Source: Phallusia mammillata (taxonomy: Eukaryota > Chordata > Ascidiacea > Phlebobranchia > Ascidiidae). From it: a DNA stretch of 64,000 nt. The position numbers and the translations under genes were made by a program. The DNA is taken from assembly GCA_003260075.1 (NCBI GenBank), contig QLIY01000005.1, positions 405,438-469,437 of the forward strand. Reading direction: 5' to 3'. Below are positions 36,701 to 48,520 of the stretch, in pieces (position 1 is the first letter of the stretch; every line of letters begins with the position of its first letter). The notes below the pieces were generated by a model. That model ran no database searches. It was given only the letters and a program-made list of their open reading frames with translations, and was not told where the DNA came from.

Positions 36701-39700
36701 ATAGGCTCTCGTACAGCGGGACAGGAGGTGCCCAGCGCCGAAACTGCAAAAATATACATTACATAAATTATTATCTTATAATATTTTTCGACAAATTCCT
36801 CACTTGACAATTTAAAACATTTTATTCCTCCCTAATATACTACATAGTAGATGCCAAACCGTACAAAGATTACTCAAAAATTGGGTCTTTTCTTAACTTC
36901 ACAGGTTTTATTCACAGACCTGAAGTGTTTATTTACAAACCACATGTATAAATTATAGTAAATTCCTCCCCTCAAGTTTCAAAATTGTGAGGAATTTCTC
37001 CCTGTTTGGGAACCACTGGATTGATTACAAATGGGCGTAGCCATAACCACATTTTAAGTGGACTGTGTGACCATTTTGTCTACATATTTCTGTAAAACAC
37101 TGTATCTGGGCACCCACAATATAAGCAATTTAAAAAATTTAGGGGAAGGACACATGTGCCTCTTGGTGAACAAATTAGCCAAATGGGAGCAGTTGTGTGC
37201 TGCCAGAGTGGATTCACTACAATAGCCATATTAAACTCGTTTGAAAATGATTTTTGAGGTACAGTAAACCCCAGTTAAACCAGATGTTCGCCTAATTTTG
37301 ACAAAACTTGAGGTACAAATGAATTGTAATGCGGTAAAACCAATCTATATCAATTAATACAAATCTTTGGACTATTTTTTAGGTCCAGACTGGTCTGGAT
37401 CAACCAAGGTTTACTGTAGTTACAAATACTACCCTCTGAACACAATCCTTGCATTGATAATAACAACGGCGATTGTTAAAAGTATGCAAAAGAATCTATT
37501 AACTATATCGAATTTCTGTTTAATCAAGGTACTTGTTAAATCTGTGTCTGGGGTTTCATTATTTTATTTTTACTCTTGATTAAATTTGTTATGTTTACAT
37601 AAAATCCCAAATCAAGTCCTGTATCATAACTACTTTTCATTTCATGTTTGATTTAGTGGAATTAATGACTTCAATTTAGTTTGAGCCAGTGTTTCTCGAA
37701 TGTTTTTGCTTTGCGACCCCCTGTACGGATTTTGTAGTGCAACTGGATGGCTTTACAAACACATTTAAGAAGTTTTACTACAAAAATGTCTTTATCATAC
37801 TTTTAATTTCAAACATCACTATAAGAGTTCGGCTTTTTTCTGTACAGAAAACTGCTAAAAATGTTATTGTTACTAAGAAATATTTTCAATATTTCATTCT
37901 TTTTATATTAAAAAACAAACAAAAACACAATCACAAAACTTTATATTTGTAAAAGCTGTTGCGCCTATTTTAAATCAAACTGTTGTGTGATTTAGGCCAA
38001 AATTTGTATAAAATCTTTCCGAGTTGGGTTGCAACTACGCGATCCCCTCAAAAGTGCCTGGTTAGATTGAGAAACACAAGTTTAACCCATCAGGTCCTTT
38101 TGGGTTGAAGCCATGCCGTATTTGTTACTTGCTTATAAGAACAAATTTAGACAAAACATTATGAGTTGGGGGGGGGGGTTGAGAAACACAAGTTTAACCC
38201 ATCAGGTCCTTTTGGGTTGGAGCCATGCCACATTTGTTACTTGCTTATAAGAACAAATTTAGACAAAACATTATGAGTTTTGATACTAACCTATAGATGG
38301 GTTAAGGTTAACTGTTCCAAATTGGCTCACAGCATGCTGAGGGGTTGTAAAACAAGTTGTCAATTCAAGCCGTGACTTTGCACCTTTTATTTCAGGCAGG
38401 AATGAAAACCTGCATCAAAAAATGAGGATGACATGCAATTTACTTGAACAGCAAATATTTCAAGTTTTAAACTTTTCAAAGCAGGCTTTAAAATAAAATA
38501 AAAAGCTGTTAAAGTTATCTAAGATAAAAACATATAGATCACTGGAATCAGCCCTGAAACCATCCACCCAGGGGTCACCAAACTATGGCCCGCATTACCT
38601 GAACAAAAATGAGAATTTGGAAAGACATAAGCAATTGGCCACCCGCCCCGTCTAAACTGCCCAGCAAGTTAAAGTTGGGGAAAGGGCCATACACATGATT
38701 ATTAGGCTGTGCCTTACAATATATGGAAATGATTGGAAGGTTACATGTAATGCTTTCAATACACTTGGAGTACTTTATAATTGTTCTTGCTTTGCTAACT
38801 AAACTTGAAAAACAAACAAACATATCTTTCACCTGTAAATGTTTCCAAATTCAACATGAGAAGAAACGTAATGTATACGAGATTCGGTTCCGTGGATTCC
38901 TGTCATGACAGCAACAAACTTATTTTCCAGAATGTGGGCTAAAATGTAATATAAGATTTTGTCAACAACTACACATCAAATACAACAAATCAAGACATTT
39001 CCAGTCCACCTTATTCCATGTTTAAATAAATCCGTTGTACCTTTTTTAAACACTCAAATACCATCACAAAAACAGATGGCTAAATTGTGGTCTATGTGAC
39101 TTATTGCAACAAAATGCCATAAGCCAGGGGTTGGCATCCTTTTGGGAATGCAGACTATTTTAGAAATGAAATTTTATCTCAAACAGGCCTTCAAAAAACA
39201 AACAATTTTCAACAAAAAAATAATAATTTATTACAGCTTATATAAGTTGTATATTAAAACTTGCCAACGCAGCCATATGAAAGGGTTGCATTACATAAAT
39301 GAAGCATTTAATCTTAAAAAGGATACAACTAGTAACGAACGGCTCACAGACCTGTACTGGGCTGTAGCCAGGCGGTTGCCAACCACTGCCATAAGGGATT
39401 TGTATGACATTAAAGCAACAACAATCCTATACAGCTGTGATAATAGTTAGTTGATTTTATGGAAAAATGAAAAATATGGTAACTAAATATTTGTTGGATA
39501 GCTTCAGGAAAATTGCTATCCTGGTAAAACTTGGATTAAAAAAATTGGATAGCCACCACACTCCTAAACAAACAGGGACCCCAACAAGCATAAAATAATC
39601 ATTTATCTAATTAACGGCTTACATTCAGAAGCCATGTCTTTGTTGGAATTCAGAATGTTACACCAATATCTCCATTCTAGTTTGTCCAATGGACTGTCAT

Positions 39701-42700
39701 GCCATATGTCTTCTGAAGAGTTTGCTTCTGCAAAACAAATTTAATAATTTTAAAACTGCTCTAAACAGATTTTCTGGAGCTAGAAAGAGTTTTACCAGCC
39801 TAGGAGCCAATGCGTCCGACTTTTTGTACACCTATTGTGTGCTAACAAAAAAAAACAGACACCACAAATGTCTCAATATAAATGAATATGTCATAAACAG
39901 TTAAGACTGATCGCAGGACTGTTCAGCTCCAGCTGTGCATCAAGTTAGTTAATTTATCTGGGTTTTTCAGGCACTATTGGGTGGTATATATACATATAGA
40001 TGTACATATTTTATATCAGTAATTATAAGCAAGCAGGAAATTGGCGGCTGTTGGTAAAATAAGACCCTGCAATACGGCCGTCATAGCAAAGAGGTTGTAC
40101 ACCCCTGTTTTTAACTAATTCAAATCTTAGTATGTTAGACACTACTTACAAAATGAACAAAAAACAACACATAACAACAGTCACACTATTAAGCTTTGAA
40201 ATTACAGGATAAGAGCCTTTTAATCGCCTCATTAAGACCTCACAACTTGACAGATAGTAACAATTTTTTCAGGAAGAATATTGAATAGAAAATTTATTTA
40301 CAGCTTCATACTAGTGGTGTCAATCGCGCCGCTTAGACGACCGCGTAATTTTTTTGGTAAATTTGAATGTACTGCTGCGGGTCTAAAAACTTTTTATGCT
40401 GCGTCGATGCCGCACACCATGCAACTTATTTTATAACTTTTGCTTTAAAAAAACATCGACAATATGTACACAGATTTGTTACGTTTTTCTGTCATAAAAA
40501 AACATAATCTGTTATGTCTAGATTCAAAAGTTTAATTATTGTTAGTTTTTAGAAAAGTGTTGTATTTTGTTGTTGGTTTGTGTTATATTGTTCAAGTTTG
40601 CTTGGAATTTATGATTTTGTAAAACTGTTGCTGTTTGACCATTTCATGTAAACTTGTAGCTTTTCAAGGTAAACAATAAAATGTGTTTAATGTTAAATGT
40701 TTCCAATGCAAACTTAAGAACTGATGTGGGGTTTATGGTACAATATTATATGCGGTGCAGTGCAGTATCAACAAACTTTTTTTCAAAATTTGCAGTTTCG
40801 GTGCAGTTTGCGAACTGTCCACGACAGAATTTCTGTCCACGACATCACTAGTTCATACTTCAATAACTCAGGTTCCACTAATAAAATGAATACCTTGAAA
40901 GTCCCCAAATCCTGATCCAGAACCTGACCCAAGCCAATAGCCTGAACTAAATTCTTCACATACTTTGCTACCAGAACCTGCAAAACAAATTTCAAAACTA
41001 CATTTTTGTTTTCCTTTTTTTATTATTTTTTTTTATCATTTTTGATCTTGGATACCCTTTCAAACACTAGTTTTTTTAGTTTTTTTTATATATTTTTAAA
41101 CTTTTATAACTTGAATTAGATTGGGCACCAAAATATAACAAGAATGGACACCTCCAAATAGTGAGATTACATGAGATAGTTTCGCTTGTAATTTATTTAC
41201 AATACACAAACAAAACGAACTAAAACCTGCCTTGAAAGTCTGTTAAAGTTGTTACGCTCCCAGAACCTACGATGAATAAAAAAATATTTTTAAATGTTTT
41301 TTATTTGAATTTGGTCAAACATTTTTTATTTGAATGGTGTCTCTCAAGTTTTTAACATTCGGTACAGCATCATACAAAGTTGTACATTACAAACGAATAA
41401 TAAAGGATATTTTTTATCATGTTTTAAACACTTTAAATGAAGTTTCTGTAACCGGAATTAATAATCAGGGTCTGTATTTAAAATAATGCCATAATCTGAT
41501 CTCAAATAACTTGGCTTTGTTGGCTGAGCAGGTTTAGCGGACTATACATAGGCTAAAAAAACATTGGCCAAGCGGGTGTGTTATTTTACACATTATCGCA
41601 TTTTTATGACCAATGATGAGCAGGAGTTTATGATTCAGTATGCAATTAAATGGAACATAAGTTGTGAAGATAAAATAAAACAAGATAGTTTGCCTAAGTT
41701 TTAACTATCTTCTGAAACACAAGTTTATCTTTTATTGCGTGTTCACAGTCGGTTTAGTCTGCTAGGCTTTCAGTTGAGGAATGATCAGGTTTGTGAAGGA
41801 ACTATTAGCTTGTTCTACTTTTCATCCCTTTTATTGCTTTCTATAGACACTGAAGATGCTTTTTTTTGTAAAATATATTTGTTCTTTATAAGATTGTCAA
41901 CTAACCTGGAAATAAAGATTTTCCAAACTTGTGACAACACAACTTTGAATGAAAAACTCATACTGCTATATCTAGAAAATGTGTATATATACCTGAAAAG
42001 TCCCCATTTAAGTGCCATTCTTCTATAATGTTGTCGGGGGGGGGGGAAAACTCATACTGCTATATCTAGAAAATGTGTATACCTGAAAAGTCCCCATTTA
42101 AGTGCCATTCTTCTATAATGTTGTCATAACGATGTGTTTCTGTCTCAATGCTGTTAGTCCCAGACCCTTAAAACACAATAAAAGGTATTTTAACTTTGAA
42201 ATACAGTACATAATAGGGAAAGGCCAAAATTGCAAATGTTCTGTTTGGTCGAACACCGATCTCATGTAAATGCTCGTTAATGCCTGCTCAGTGCATTGTG
42301 ACATCACAAACATTCCCAATTCCACACTAGTTTTAAATGTTAACCAGGCATGAATATTCAAATTTAATGTCAGGACAGTTTGGGCAAAGCGATGTATTTA
42401 GATGTACAGGCGCCAAAAAGTACGCATTTTTTAACATCTTACCTGTTATAACAATTCATTTTTGATCTTGTATACCCTTTCGAACACTTTTTCTATATGT
42501 TAGCAAGGCATGAATTTGCAGATTTAATGTTTGGGCAACTGCTCGGCTGAGCACCGAACGTCAAAACAGTGATGTTCGGTACCGAGTACTCTGGTTCTGG
42601 CTCAGCTCAACCCAGTACATAATACAAGTGGTTCATATTTGCGACTTATTTTCAAAGAATTTAAGCATTACTTTATTAGGGGGGGGGGGCTCGGTACCGA

Positions 42701-45700
42701 GTACTCTGGTTCTGGTTCAGCTCAACCCAGTACATAATACAAGTGCTTCATATTTGCGACTTATTTTCAAAGAATTTAAGCATTACTTTATTAGTGAGAT
42801 ATTTAGATGATGGGTTATCTCCAAAACATAGGTTTTTAAAAATGATAAAATCGAAAGTCTGTAATTTTATGCATACAAAAGATGCAAAACATTGTCTGTT
42901 TCTTGTTAAAGATCATAAATTTTAATGTTAAAACAATTACCCTAAGTAACACAGTACCTGAAGTGTCACCACTGGTTCTGCTGTCTTCAACATCATCCCC
43001 ACTGATATAAGACCCAGATGGATGTTCAGAGGGTAAAATTTCTAAACACAGGATTTAGTATTGCATACACTCAAAACCTTATTTAGCCTGACGTTACAAT
43101 GACAAATTTATTTAGGTCGGGGGGGGGGTTTGTTCAGAGGGTAAAATTTCTAAACACAGGATTTAGTATTTCATACAATCAAAACCTTATTTAGCCTGAC
43201 GTTACAATGACAAATTTATTTAGGTCCATATTTCTACAATTTGATAGTAAGTGGGTTTTCCCATACGAAGTTTACTGAAAATACATTTTTATCGATCCAT
43301 TTATACAGTAAACCGCAGTAAATCCTGTTTGGACCAAAAAATTGGTCTGGATTAGGCGAAGATCCGGGCTTACCAATGTTGATTAGTTTAAGTCTCACCA
43401 TATTACAAATCATTTGAAGGTTGAGTTTTGTACACATTAGTCGAAGATTTGGATTAGTCAAATCCAGATTAACCAAAGTTTAATGTACATGTTTTTTTTA
43501 CAATTACCTGTTTCACAGGCATCACCAGTAAATCCATAAATGCACAAGCAACTTTTGGTATAGACCGGTATTCCATGAAGGCATTTGTCATCCAAGTTTA
43601 TACGACTTTGAGCAAGCAATCCTTTATCTTTCGACCGATGTATGCTTTCCTTATCACCGTATTTTTCACCAGTACCTTGGGATTAAAAACATTTTGGTCA
43701 ATGTCACATATTTATATATATTGCTTTGCAGTTTGCTTTTGCACTATATATTTTTTATGTTATTAAAATAAGTAATTTTGGGACTATTTCGCTTTACTTA
43801 AAAAAAGAAATTAGAGAAGTAGAGAACTTATGGTTATGAATCTGGTAAAAATATTTGCCATATAATATGGTTGAGCAATAAAATCTGTAGTTATCATCAC
43901 ACTGCAGTATTTTTTTGAAATTTGTGACAAGCTATTTTTTTTTAAAAGCTAGATACTGATATGTGACATATAAAAGAAGTAATTCAATGCAAAACATTTC
44001 AATGTAAAGTTCTCTGATATGAGAGTTTAGATTGGGGACAATATCACAAACAGTTCAGGGTTAAAATTTGGTTAAATATTTTAGCCAGCAACCCCCAGTT
44101 TTTGCAGCTGTGTTCCGTGTTTTGGGGGGGGGGTTTTGATAGTAAATAAGTTTTCCCATACGAAGTTTACTGAAAATACATTTTTATCGATCCATTTATA
44201 CAGTAAACCGCAGTAAATCCTGTTTGGACCAAAAAATTGGTCTGGATTAGGCGAAGATCCGGGCTTACCAATGTTGATTAGTTTAAGTCTCACCATATTA
44301 CAAATCATTTGAAGGTTGAGTTTTGTACACATTAGTCGAAGATTTGGATTAGTCAAATCCAGATTAACCAAAGTTTAATGTACATGTTTTTTTTACAATT
44401 ACCTGTTTCACAGGCATCACCAGTAAATCCATAAATGCACAAGCAACTTTTGGTATAGACCGGTATTCCATGAAGGCATTTGTCATCCAAGTTTATACGA
44501 CTTTGAGCAAGCAACCCTTTATCTTTCGACCGATGTATGCTTTCCTTATCACCGTATTTTTCACCAGTACCTTGGGATTAAAAACATTTTGGTCAATGTC
44601 ACATATTTATATATATTGCTTTGCAGTTTGCTTTTGCACTATATATTTTTTATGTTATTAAAATAAGTAATTTTGGGACTATTTCGCTTTACTTAAAAAA
44701 AGAAATTAGAGAAGTAGAGAACTTATGGTTATGAATCTGGTAAAAATATTTGCCATATAATATGGTTGAGCAATAAAATCTGTAGTTATCATCACACTGC
44801 AGTATTTTTTTGAAATTTGTGACAAGCTATTTTTTTTTAAAAGCTAGATACTGATATGTGACATATAAAAGAAGTAATTCAATGCAAAACATTTCAATGT
44901 AAAGTTCTCTGATATGAGAGTTTAGATTGGGGACAATATCACAAACAGTTCAGGGTTAAAATTTGGTTAAATATTTTAGCCAGCAACCCCCAGTTTTTGC
45001 AGCTGTGTTCCGTGTTTTTAGTTAAATTTGTTTTGTCGCCCAGAACGAAAATACAACACAGATATACAGTACTTAATACAGTACCGCGTTACCTGATTGG
45101 CAATATTCTCCCACGTATCCGTCTTCACATATACATTGCTTAAAAACTCTTTCTTGAATCCCGTGCACGCAGCTCACTGCAAAACAAAAATGCAGCACAA
45201 CACAAGCACGAAAGCATACATTGGCCGTATGTGACCTCATCATTTGCACGCATGATTAATTTTGTTTTCAAAAAGGTATAAATTCTTTTTTGCGGAAATA
45301 ATAAAGGTATTTTTTTATTCGTTTGTTCCTTTTGAAAAGCAGTTTAGGTCTTGAGGGCTTATGAAAACTATGCATATATTTTTCTAAATGCTTGTATATT
45401 TGAACCCCAAGCATGTGAAGTTTACTGGTTTGTTGAGGGGCTCGTTAAAAATGTTGTATGAGGGGTAAACGTTTTATTATTAGCCCTTTTTCGGCGCTAA
45501 GGTAAGGTAACCAAAATTTAAGCCAAGGCCAAGATATAAACGTGCTTTATAAATATATATGCCGCTAAAGTTTCAAAAATAAAAGCGCTTCGTTACAGTT
45601 TACAACAATGAATTGGATAAAAAAAGTTGCTGGATGTAAGAAATTTGTCTTTGTTGCCATATAGGCTACACTTAATCGCTTTACATTTTAATTCCTTAAA

Positions 45701-47954
45701 AATGCATTAAGGTAGCACTGAAAAATTACAGGAAGCATATTTAGCCTAACCTCTTCCACAAACACTTAAAAAAATATGTCTTCCAAATAGATGACAAATC
45801 TTATTCTTACCATCACTGTTCGTGAAATTTAAAATTTGTGAGAAATTGTGCAACTTTAAAGAGCCGGTTTGAAAAGAAATGGATTCATCATCATCAGAAG
45901 ACCAACTGTTCAAGATTCCTGCTTCAGAATTTTTACTCCCATTATATTCAGCAACTATAAGTTTGTGGTCTGTAAATTCTCCTTCTACCAGTTTGGCTTT
46001 ATCTTTATTTTTGTCCGGATTTTGTTCTTTGGATTGCGATTTAAAAGTTTTGTCCGCAATTTTTTCTTTATCCTTCAACCGGTAAAATTTCGTTTCCAAT
46101 TCCTCGTCGATATATTGATGAGAATTTGTTTTGGTGCGACCGTTAAGGGTTTTTCCGAACTCAGCTGTTTCCACCTAAACTAAACACAATTAGATTCCAA
46201 TTTAAGATACTATATTCGATACCACACTTTAACAAATTTTATTGTTTTACCCAGGAATCGTAGAAACAAAAACGTTATTTTAAAGAAGTTTTTTAAAAAA
46301 ACTATTTGGAAAACATAATGCAGTTTAGGCTACGTTTTTCCTTGTAACAATTTTTTTAAGTAAACTCGTTTGGGTAAGAAGTTAATAGAAACAAAGTTAT
46401 TTTGGTAATCGATAATTAACTACAGATTTTATTTAAAAACTTTTTGTTTAGTAATCTGATAACGTACCAGGCTATAGCCTAATCAGGAATTGAAAAATGC
46501 GTTTAAAATGCCTGTCATCGTGTTTGTAGGAGGCTTCACTTACACCCAAAGTCCGTTCTTTCCCACTGTAATCATAAAAAATAATCTTGTTTTCAATCGT
46601 ATCGTCTGATTTGTCTTGAAAATCCGTTGCTTTTTGTATATCAGACTCCAACAGCGGCGGGATTACAATGATTCTTGATTCGACTTCAAAATGATCAAAG
46701 TATTCTGCATAAACATAAAAGAAAATGTCAAAGCAGAGTTGTAAGGTTCGGGCCTAAAATTGGAGCCCGAAGCTGAAACTACAAGCCCGAAACACGACCC
46801 GAACCCGAATTTTTGTTTGGAAGCCGGTTTAGGCCCTAAAGTTTGATTGACAGGCCAACACACCACGACAACAAACATCATAGACAATAATAGACAATTG
46901 GTCGTGAACAAGTCACATAACTGATTTGAGCAAGTTATTTTGTAAGTTAGTTTAATGTGATATATAAGACGGCCTTTGATAGCACGATGTTTAGGTCGCC
47001 CTGCACGCTCTACCCACATTTCATTAATCAAGCCAACGATAAAAGTTAAACGAGTAGAAGAACGAGTACTTCGGGTAAAACCTGGAAAACTCGTACGGGT
47101 TAGGAATCAGTGCCATACAAAAATCAACTACAACTATAGCCATATATGTTATTCCATCCATGTGTTAACAAACGTGCAACACCAAAACGAGACAGAAATT
47201 TACATATTTACCAATATCGCATGCTTCTCCTGTAAAACCAGCCTTGCAAAGACATAAACCAAAGTCGTCTCGTTCGCCGTTAATACAAGTGTGCCTGTTA
47301 ACCAACAGCGGAGCACCAGTGCAGTAGGGTATAAAATCTGAGTAAAAAACAGTAATAAAATGTATCACAAAAATACGTTTTTTAGCAAATCGATGGGTCA
47401 TTTTGCATTACACCGAAAATGTTTCTTGTTTTCTTACCAAAAAGTAACCATATGTAAAGTATATTTTGATGTTTTTTTACGTTCATATCTGCCAGGTACC
47501 GTATAACTACTGTTATAGTCTAGATCAGGGGTGTGCAACCTGCAGCCCGCGGGTCAAATGCGGCCCATTGATTAAAGGTTGTACGGCCCACAGAGACGCC
47601 AGGATTTCAAATGTAGGTTACTGGCAAACGAATTCAAATATTATAGATTTTTGAACAGATCAATGCGCCCGGTGCTATATTTCTGCAACCTGACAATAAT
47701 GCGACTAAACTCAAATGCAACTTTACTTGTTAACTCAATATAGACATATTTAGTATGCAACAAACTAAAATCGCGTTGTATTGGTGCGGCCCGCGATCTG
47801 ATCATGGCAATTATATGTGGCCCCACAGTGACAAAGGTTGCACACCCCTGGTCTAAATAGACTTATGGATACAAACATATTTAAAGAAAAATCAACAAAA
47901 CTCTAAAAAATACTTACGTAAAAAATGCAATAAAATTAACAGTGTTGCATCCAT
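33709..47954 (-). CDS. Secreted EGF-like / polysaccharide-lyase-like protein, 18 exons
   Basis: Exons, minus strand 5' to 3': 47918-47954, 47212-47337, 46544-46704, 45751-46174, 45093-45176, 43508-43675, 42958-43041, 42083-42166, 41231-41266, 40894-40977, 39623-39727, 38833-38938, 38291-38409, 36504-36743, 35901-36103, 35253-35370, 34388-34507, 33709-33980. Sum 2571 bases, 856 aa; every junction is in phase. Order: short signal peptide (MDATLLILLHFL); EGF-like module with CLCKAGFTGEAC; charged linker; full six-cysteine EGF spanning exons 4-5 (CICEDGYVGEYC); shorter EGF (CLCIYGFTGDAC); acidic/Ser-Gly linkers; then a lyase-like domain with KSRLEL, YSYELYFPERDFPL, QWHG, FDWKIKWSE, DWTGPCGRND and PYFKIGIYNP. 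These fit the jelly-roll polysaccharide lyase fold (PF14099/PL20-like). Catalysis is inferred, not shown. An extra copy of the 168-base EGF exon at 44403-44570 lies beyond a poly-G run and is probably artefactual. Confidence 0.8.
34527..34870. repeat. Diverged tandem duplication of about 160 bases
   Basis: Copies at about 34527-34690 and 34709-34870 share 'atgcttaaagt', 'cttctggacgt', 'acatcaaagg' and 'cgattgagga'. No poly-G separates them, so this looks like a genuine old duplication. It lies in an intron of the lyase-like gene. Confidence 0.65.
36165..36345 (-). mobile_element. tRNA-derived SINE copy (reverse orientation)
   Basis: On the minus strand it shows a B box 'gggttcaaatcccact' and the family tail ('cttggtaaacgggctt'). 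It is inserted in the lyase-like gene between the exons at 36504-36743 and 35901-36103. Confidence 0.6.
36779..37018. mobile_element. hAT-like MITE, inverted, beside a lyase-gene exon
   Basis: The right end is 'gggaaccactg'. The left part (cgacaaattcctcac) matches, on the complement, the right end of the 29996-30235 family. Its left border is about 35 bases upstream, in transcription order, of the exon 36504-36743. Confidence 0.6.
37261..37417. mobile_element. Tc1/mariner-pogo-like MITE
   Basis: Inverted ends ACAGTAAACCCCAGTT and AACCAAGGTTTACTGT, flanked by a T before and an A after, consistent with a TA target. The interior contains 'ttcgcctaattttgacaaaa'. Related copies: 43315-43487 (with its duplicate at 44210-44382) and 54945-55118. 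Confidence 0.7.
37687..38079. mobile_element. hAT-like MITE
   Basis: The left end is CAGTGTTTCTCGAATG and the right end GATTGAGAAACAC plus a degraded terminus. Flanks GTTTGAGC and GTTTAACC match at 6 of 8 bases. Confidence 0.5.
38069..38280. repeat. Duplication of about 100 bases joined by an 11-G run
   Basis: Copies 38069-38167 and 38179-38280 are separated by G at 38168-38178. They differ by single substitutions such as 'ggttgaagcc' versus 'ggttggagcc'. It is intronic in the lyase-like gene. Confidence 0.7.
39125..39388. mobile_element. hAT-like MITE
   Basis: Ends CAGGGGTTGGCATCC and GGTTGCCAACCACTG, flanked by CCATAAGC and CCATAAGG (7 of 8). Intronic in the lyase-like gene. Confidence 0.7.
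41955..42125. repeat. Duplication carrying part of a linker exon, joined by an 11-G run
   Basis: Copies 41955-42035 and 42047-42125 are separated by G at 42036-42046. The second includes part of the real exon 42083-42166, so the first is a truncated exon copy. Confidence 0.7.
42575..42793. repeat. Duplication of about 104 bases joined by an 11-G run
   Basis: Copies about 42575-42678 and 42690-42793 share 'tcggtaccgagtactctggt', with G at 42679-42689. Intronic in the lyase-like gene. Confidence 0.7.
43026..43226. repeat. Duplication with the edge of a linker exon, joined by a 10-G run
   Basis: Copies 43026-43118 and about 43131-43226 are separated by G at 43119-43128. The second copy repeats the 5' border of the exon 42958-43041 ('ttcagagggtaaaattt'). 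Confidence 0.7.
43241..45018. repeat. Duplication of about 883 bases including an EGF exon, joined by a 10-G run
   Basis: Copy 1 is 43241-44123 and copy 2 is 44136-45018, with G at 44124-44133. They are nearly identical, with a few substitutions such as 'gcaatccttta' versus 'gcaaccctttat'. Each carries the 168-base EGF exon (43508-43675, 44403-44570) and a pogo-like MITE. The structure matches the other poly-G joins, so two alleles in series is the likely cause. A real tandem duplication would also preserve frame. Confidence 0.8.
47526..47850. mobile_element. hAT-like MITE, complete
   Basis: Ends CAGGGGTGTGCAACCT and AGGTTGCACACCCCTG are perfect inverted repeats. Flanks GTCTAGAT and GTCTAAAT match at 7 of 8. 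Intronic, between the signal-peptide exon and the first EGF exon of the lyase-like gene. Confidence 0.8.
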
Positions 47955-48041
47955 GTTAAAAGTAATCAGTATAAAATTTTGATAAAATAAGCTGCATAAA
48001 AACATAGGTTTCATTCAAAACTTGTGATCATAACGTTTACT

Positions 48042-48230
48042 CATTATCTTAACTACAAATTTTATTCATTGCTTGTCATTAACGCCATACATTTTAACTA
48101 CTCTTTCGTCAACAAAACCACAGCGGGGGGGGGGTGTAGGCTACTCATTATCTTAACTACAAATTTTATTCATTGCTTGCCATTAACGCCATACATTTTA
48201 ACTACTCTTTCGTCAACAAAACCACAGCTG
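48042..48230. repeat. Duplication of about 84 bases joined by a 10-G run
   Basis: Copies 48042-48124 and 48143-48228 ('ctcattatcttaactacaaa' to 'aacaaaaccacagc') flank G at 48125-48134. They differ by one substitution. Confidence 0.7.
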
Positions 48231-48396
48231 TCAAACAGTTCAGGTTAAAATTTAAGGCCAAGCCCTAGAACATTTTAAATAAATCAAATTTTAGGAATAA
48301 TTCTTCATGAAGCTGTCCTGAAAAGCAGATTAACAAACTGATTTTTTTAAGTAAAAGAAACTTGACCATTGCCTACAAAATAAAACATTTTTTAAT

Positions 48397-48520
48397 AAGA
48401 AAGCACTTTTAAGTATGTATAACTGCTTGATTATTTTCCACATACGGTATTGTGGGGGGGGGGAGAAAGCTCTTTTAAGTATGTATAACTGCTTGATTAT
48501 TTTCCACATACGGTATTGTA
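48397..48520. repeat. Duplication of about 57 bases joined by a 10-G run
   Basis: Both copies contain 'aagtatgtataactgcttga' and 'ccacatacggtattgt', separated by G at 48454-48463. Confidence 0.7.

Noticed and set aside
45869..46183. Plus-strand ORFs opposite the charged linker exon
   Set aside because: They are shadows of the minus-strand exon 45751-46174, which joins in phase with its neighbours.
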